From contig CAIVEA010000276.1 in assembly GCA_903904765.1 (NCBI GenBank), positions 1 to 14,518 on the forward strand: a DNA stretch of 14,518 nucleotides, written 5' to 3'. The position numbers and the translations under genes were made by a program. Below are positions 13,740-14,518 of the stretch, piece after piece. The stretch's first letter is position 1. Each line of letters opens with the position of its first letter. The stretch comes from an uncultured Chloroflexota bacterium. GTDB taxonomy: Bacteria; Chloroflexota; Anaerolineae; Aggregatilineales; Phototrophicaceae. The notes beneath the pieces were generated by a model. That model saw only the letters and a list, made by a program, of their open reading frames with translations. It ran no database searches and had not been told where the DNA came from.

Positions 13740-14518
13740 TTAATTCGCCAGCTTGTAACGGGCGACGGCCTGTTCCAACTGGCGCGATGTGCCAGCCAGT
13801 TCGTTCGCGCTCTGTTCAGTTTGCCGCGTACTGGAGGAGGTTTGGGTGCTGGCCTGCTTGATTTGCAGCATAGCGGAGGCTAACTGACTCATGCCGTTAG
13901 TCTGCTGGTGGGTGCTGGCGGCAATCTGGATGGCGGCCTGCGCTGCTTCTTCCAGCGTGTTCGCCAGATCGCGGATGGTTTCGCCAGCACGGTTGACCAG
14001 TTCCATGCCGCGTTCGGCTTCCTTGTTACCTTCTTCCGTCACCATCACGGCGGTGTTGGTGGCGCGTTGAATCTCGTTCAGGATTTCGCCGATGCGCGAG
14101 GTGGCCTGTTTGGATTGTTCCGCCAACTGCCGCACTTCGGATGCGACGATAGCGAACCCTCGCCCTTCTTCGCCCACCCGCGCCGCTTCGATGCTGGCGT
14201 TCAGCGCCAGCAGTTTCGACTGGTCGGAGATGGCGTTCACGGTGTTGATGATCTCGCCGATTTGTTGCGTGCGCTCCGAAAGGCTGAGGATGGTCTCTGC
14301 GATATTCTCGACGCGCTTGCGGATGAGGTTCATTCCTTCCACCGTGTTCTCGACCACCTGTTTGCCCCGCCGCGAGACTGTCACCGACTGTTGCGCCGAA
14401 TCTGCGACGGTTTGCGCCCGTTCCGCCGTCTGCTGGACGGTTGCCCGCAGTTCTTCGACGGTGGCAACGGTTTGGGTCACAGCTGCGTTCTGTTCGGTAG
14501 AACTAGCGTACTGCTGGG
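13740..14518 (-). CDS. Methyl-accepting chemotaxis protein, C-terminal signalling domain (partial)
   Basis: The cytoplasmic coiled-coil signalling end of a chemoreceptor that controls CheA through CheW. The reading frame stays open to the right edge (259 codons visible). The GTG at 14480 is internal, because the upstream codons still encode receptor-like sequence (SSTEQNAA). The hairpin tip is clear: [18 protein letters not shown], then [19 protein letters not shown] and [10 protein letters not shown], followed by the descending helix with heptad repeats rich in Ala, Glu, Gln and Thr. No CheR/CheB-tethering pentapeptide ends the protein (it stops ARYKLAN). Sensor, membrane and HAMP regions lie outside the window, so the ligand and location are unknown. 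Ser and Lys at DQSK, where enteric receptors have Thr and Asn, are a known variation. No che gene is visible nearby. Confidence 0.93.
   Translation of the reverse strand, partial: QQYASSTEQNAAVTQTVATVEELRATVQQTAERAQTVADSAQQSVTVSRRGKQVVENTVEGMNLIRKRVENIAETILSLSERTQQIGEIINTVNAISDQSKLLALNASIEAARVGEEGRGFAIVASEVRQLAEQSKQATSRIGEILNEIQRATNTAVMVTEEGNKEAERGMELVNRAGETIRDLANTLEEAAQAAIQIAASTHQQTNGMSQLASAMLQIKQASTQTSSSTRQTEQSANELAGTSRQLEQAVARYKLAN

Overview
The window looks like the chromosome of a free-living, fairly G+C-rich bacterium. I favour Chloroflexota (Anaerolineae-like). The reasons are a large FHA protein with a single membrane helix, an SH3b module and a Pro/Thr-rich tail, a long TPR protein, and short leaders with GTG/TTG starts. 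This assignment rests on gene style, not on a marker gene, so it is an inference. No rRNA, tRNA, CRISPR array, transposase or phage gene was seen. No gene-free stretch exceeds 300 bases.

Left part (1-6719): the amino end of an exported PPC-like protein running leftward off the edge; a small two-BON-domain protein; a divergent MtnA/eIF2B-family isomerase on the minus strand, tail to tail with the BON gene; a Glu/Leu/Phe/Val dehydrogenase (GdhA type) ending in a clear intrinsic terminator; an AadK/ANT(6)-like nucleotidyltransferase; and a TPR-only protein of 716 residues.

Centre (about 6720-8900): a visibly A+T-richer insert holding a complete type II restriction-modification system with its own controller. 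A small HTH controller gene (C) overlaps the presumed endonuclease gene (R). Both converge on a cytosine-5 DNA methyltransferase gene (M), whose 3' end overlaps that of R. The same operator motif occurs in front of both transcription units. A perfect 16-bp palindrome, GAATACTATAGTATTC, covers the -10 of a TTGACA-type promoter for M. Two degenerate copies lie side by side upstream of C, the second covering the likely -35. This predicts the known C-protein logic: C represses M once methylation is established, and first activates then limits its own C-R operon. The layout matches that described for Esp1396I. The endonuclease is not one I recognise, and the operator sequence may be new. This is the most interesting locus in the window.

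Right part (9015-14518): thymidylate kinase (tmk), a SAM-dependent methyltransferase of unknown substrate, then three minus-strand genes. These are an FHA/Ig-like/TM/SH3b protein with its own promoter, a cyclase-family metal hydrolase fused to an extra N-terminal domain, and the signalling end of a methyl-accepting chemotaxis protein running off the right edge.
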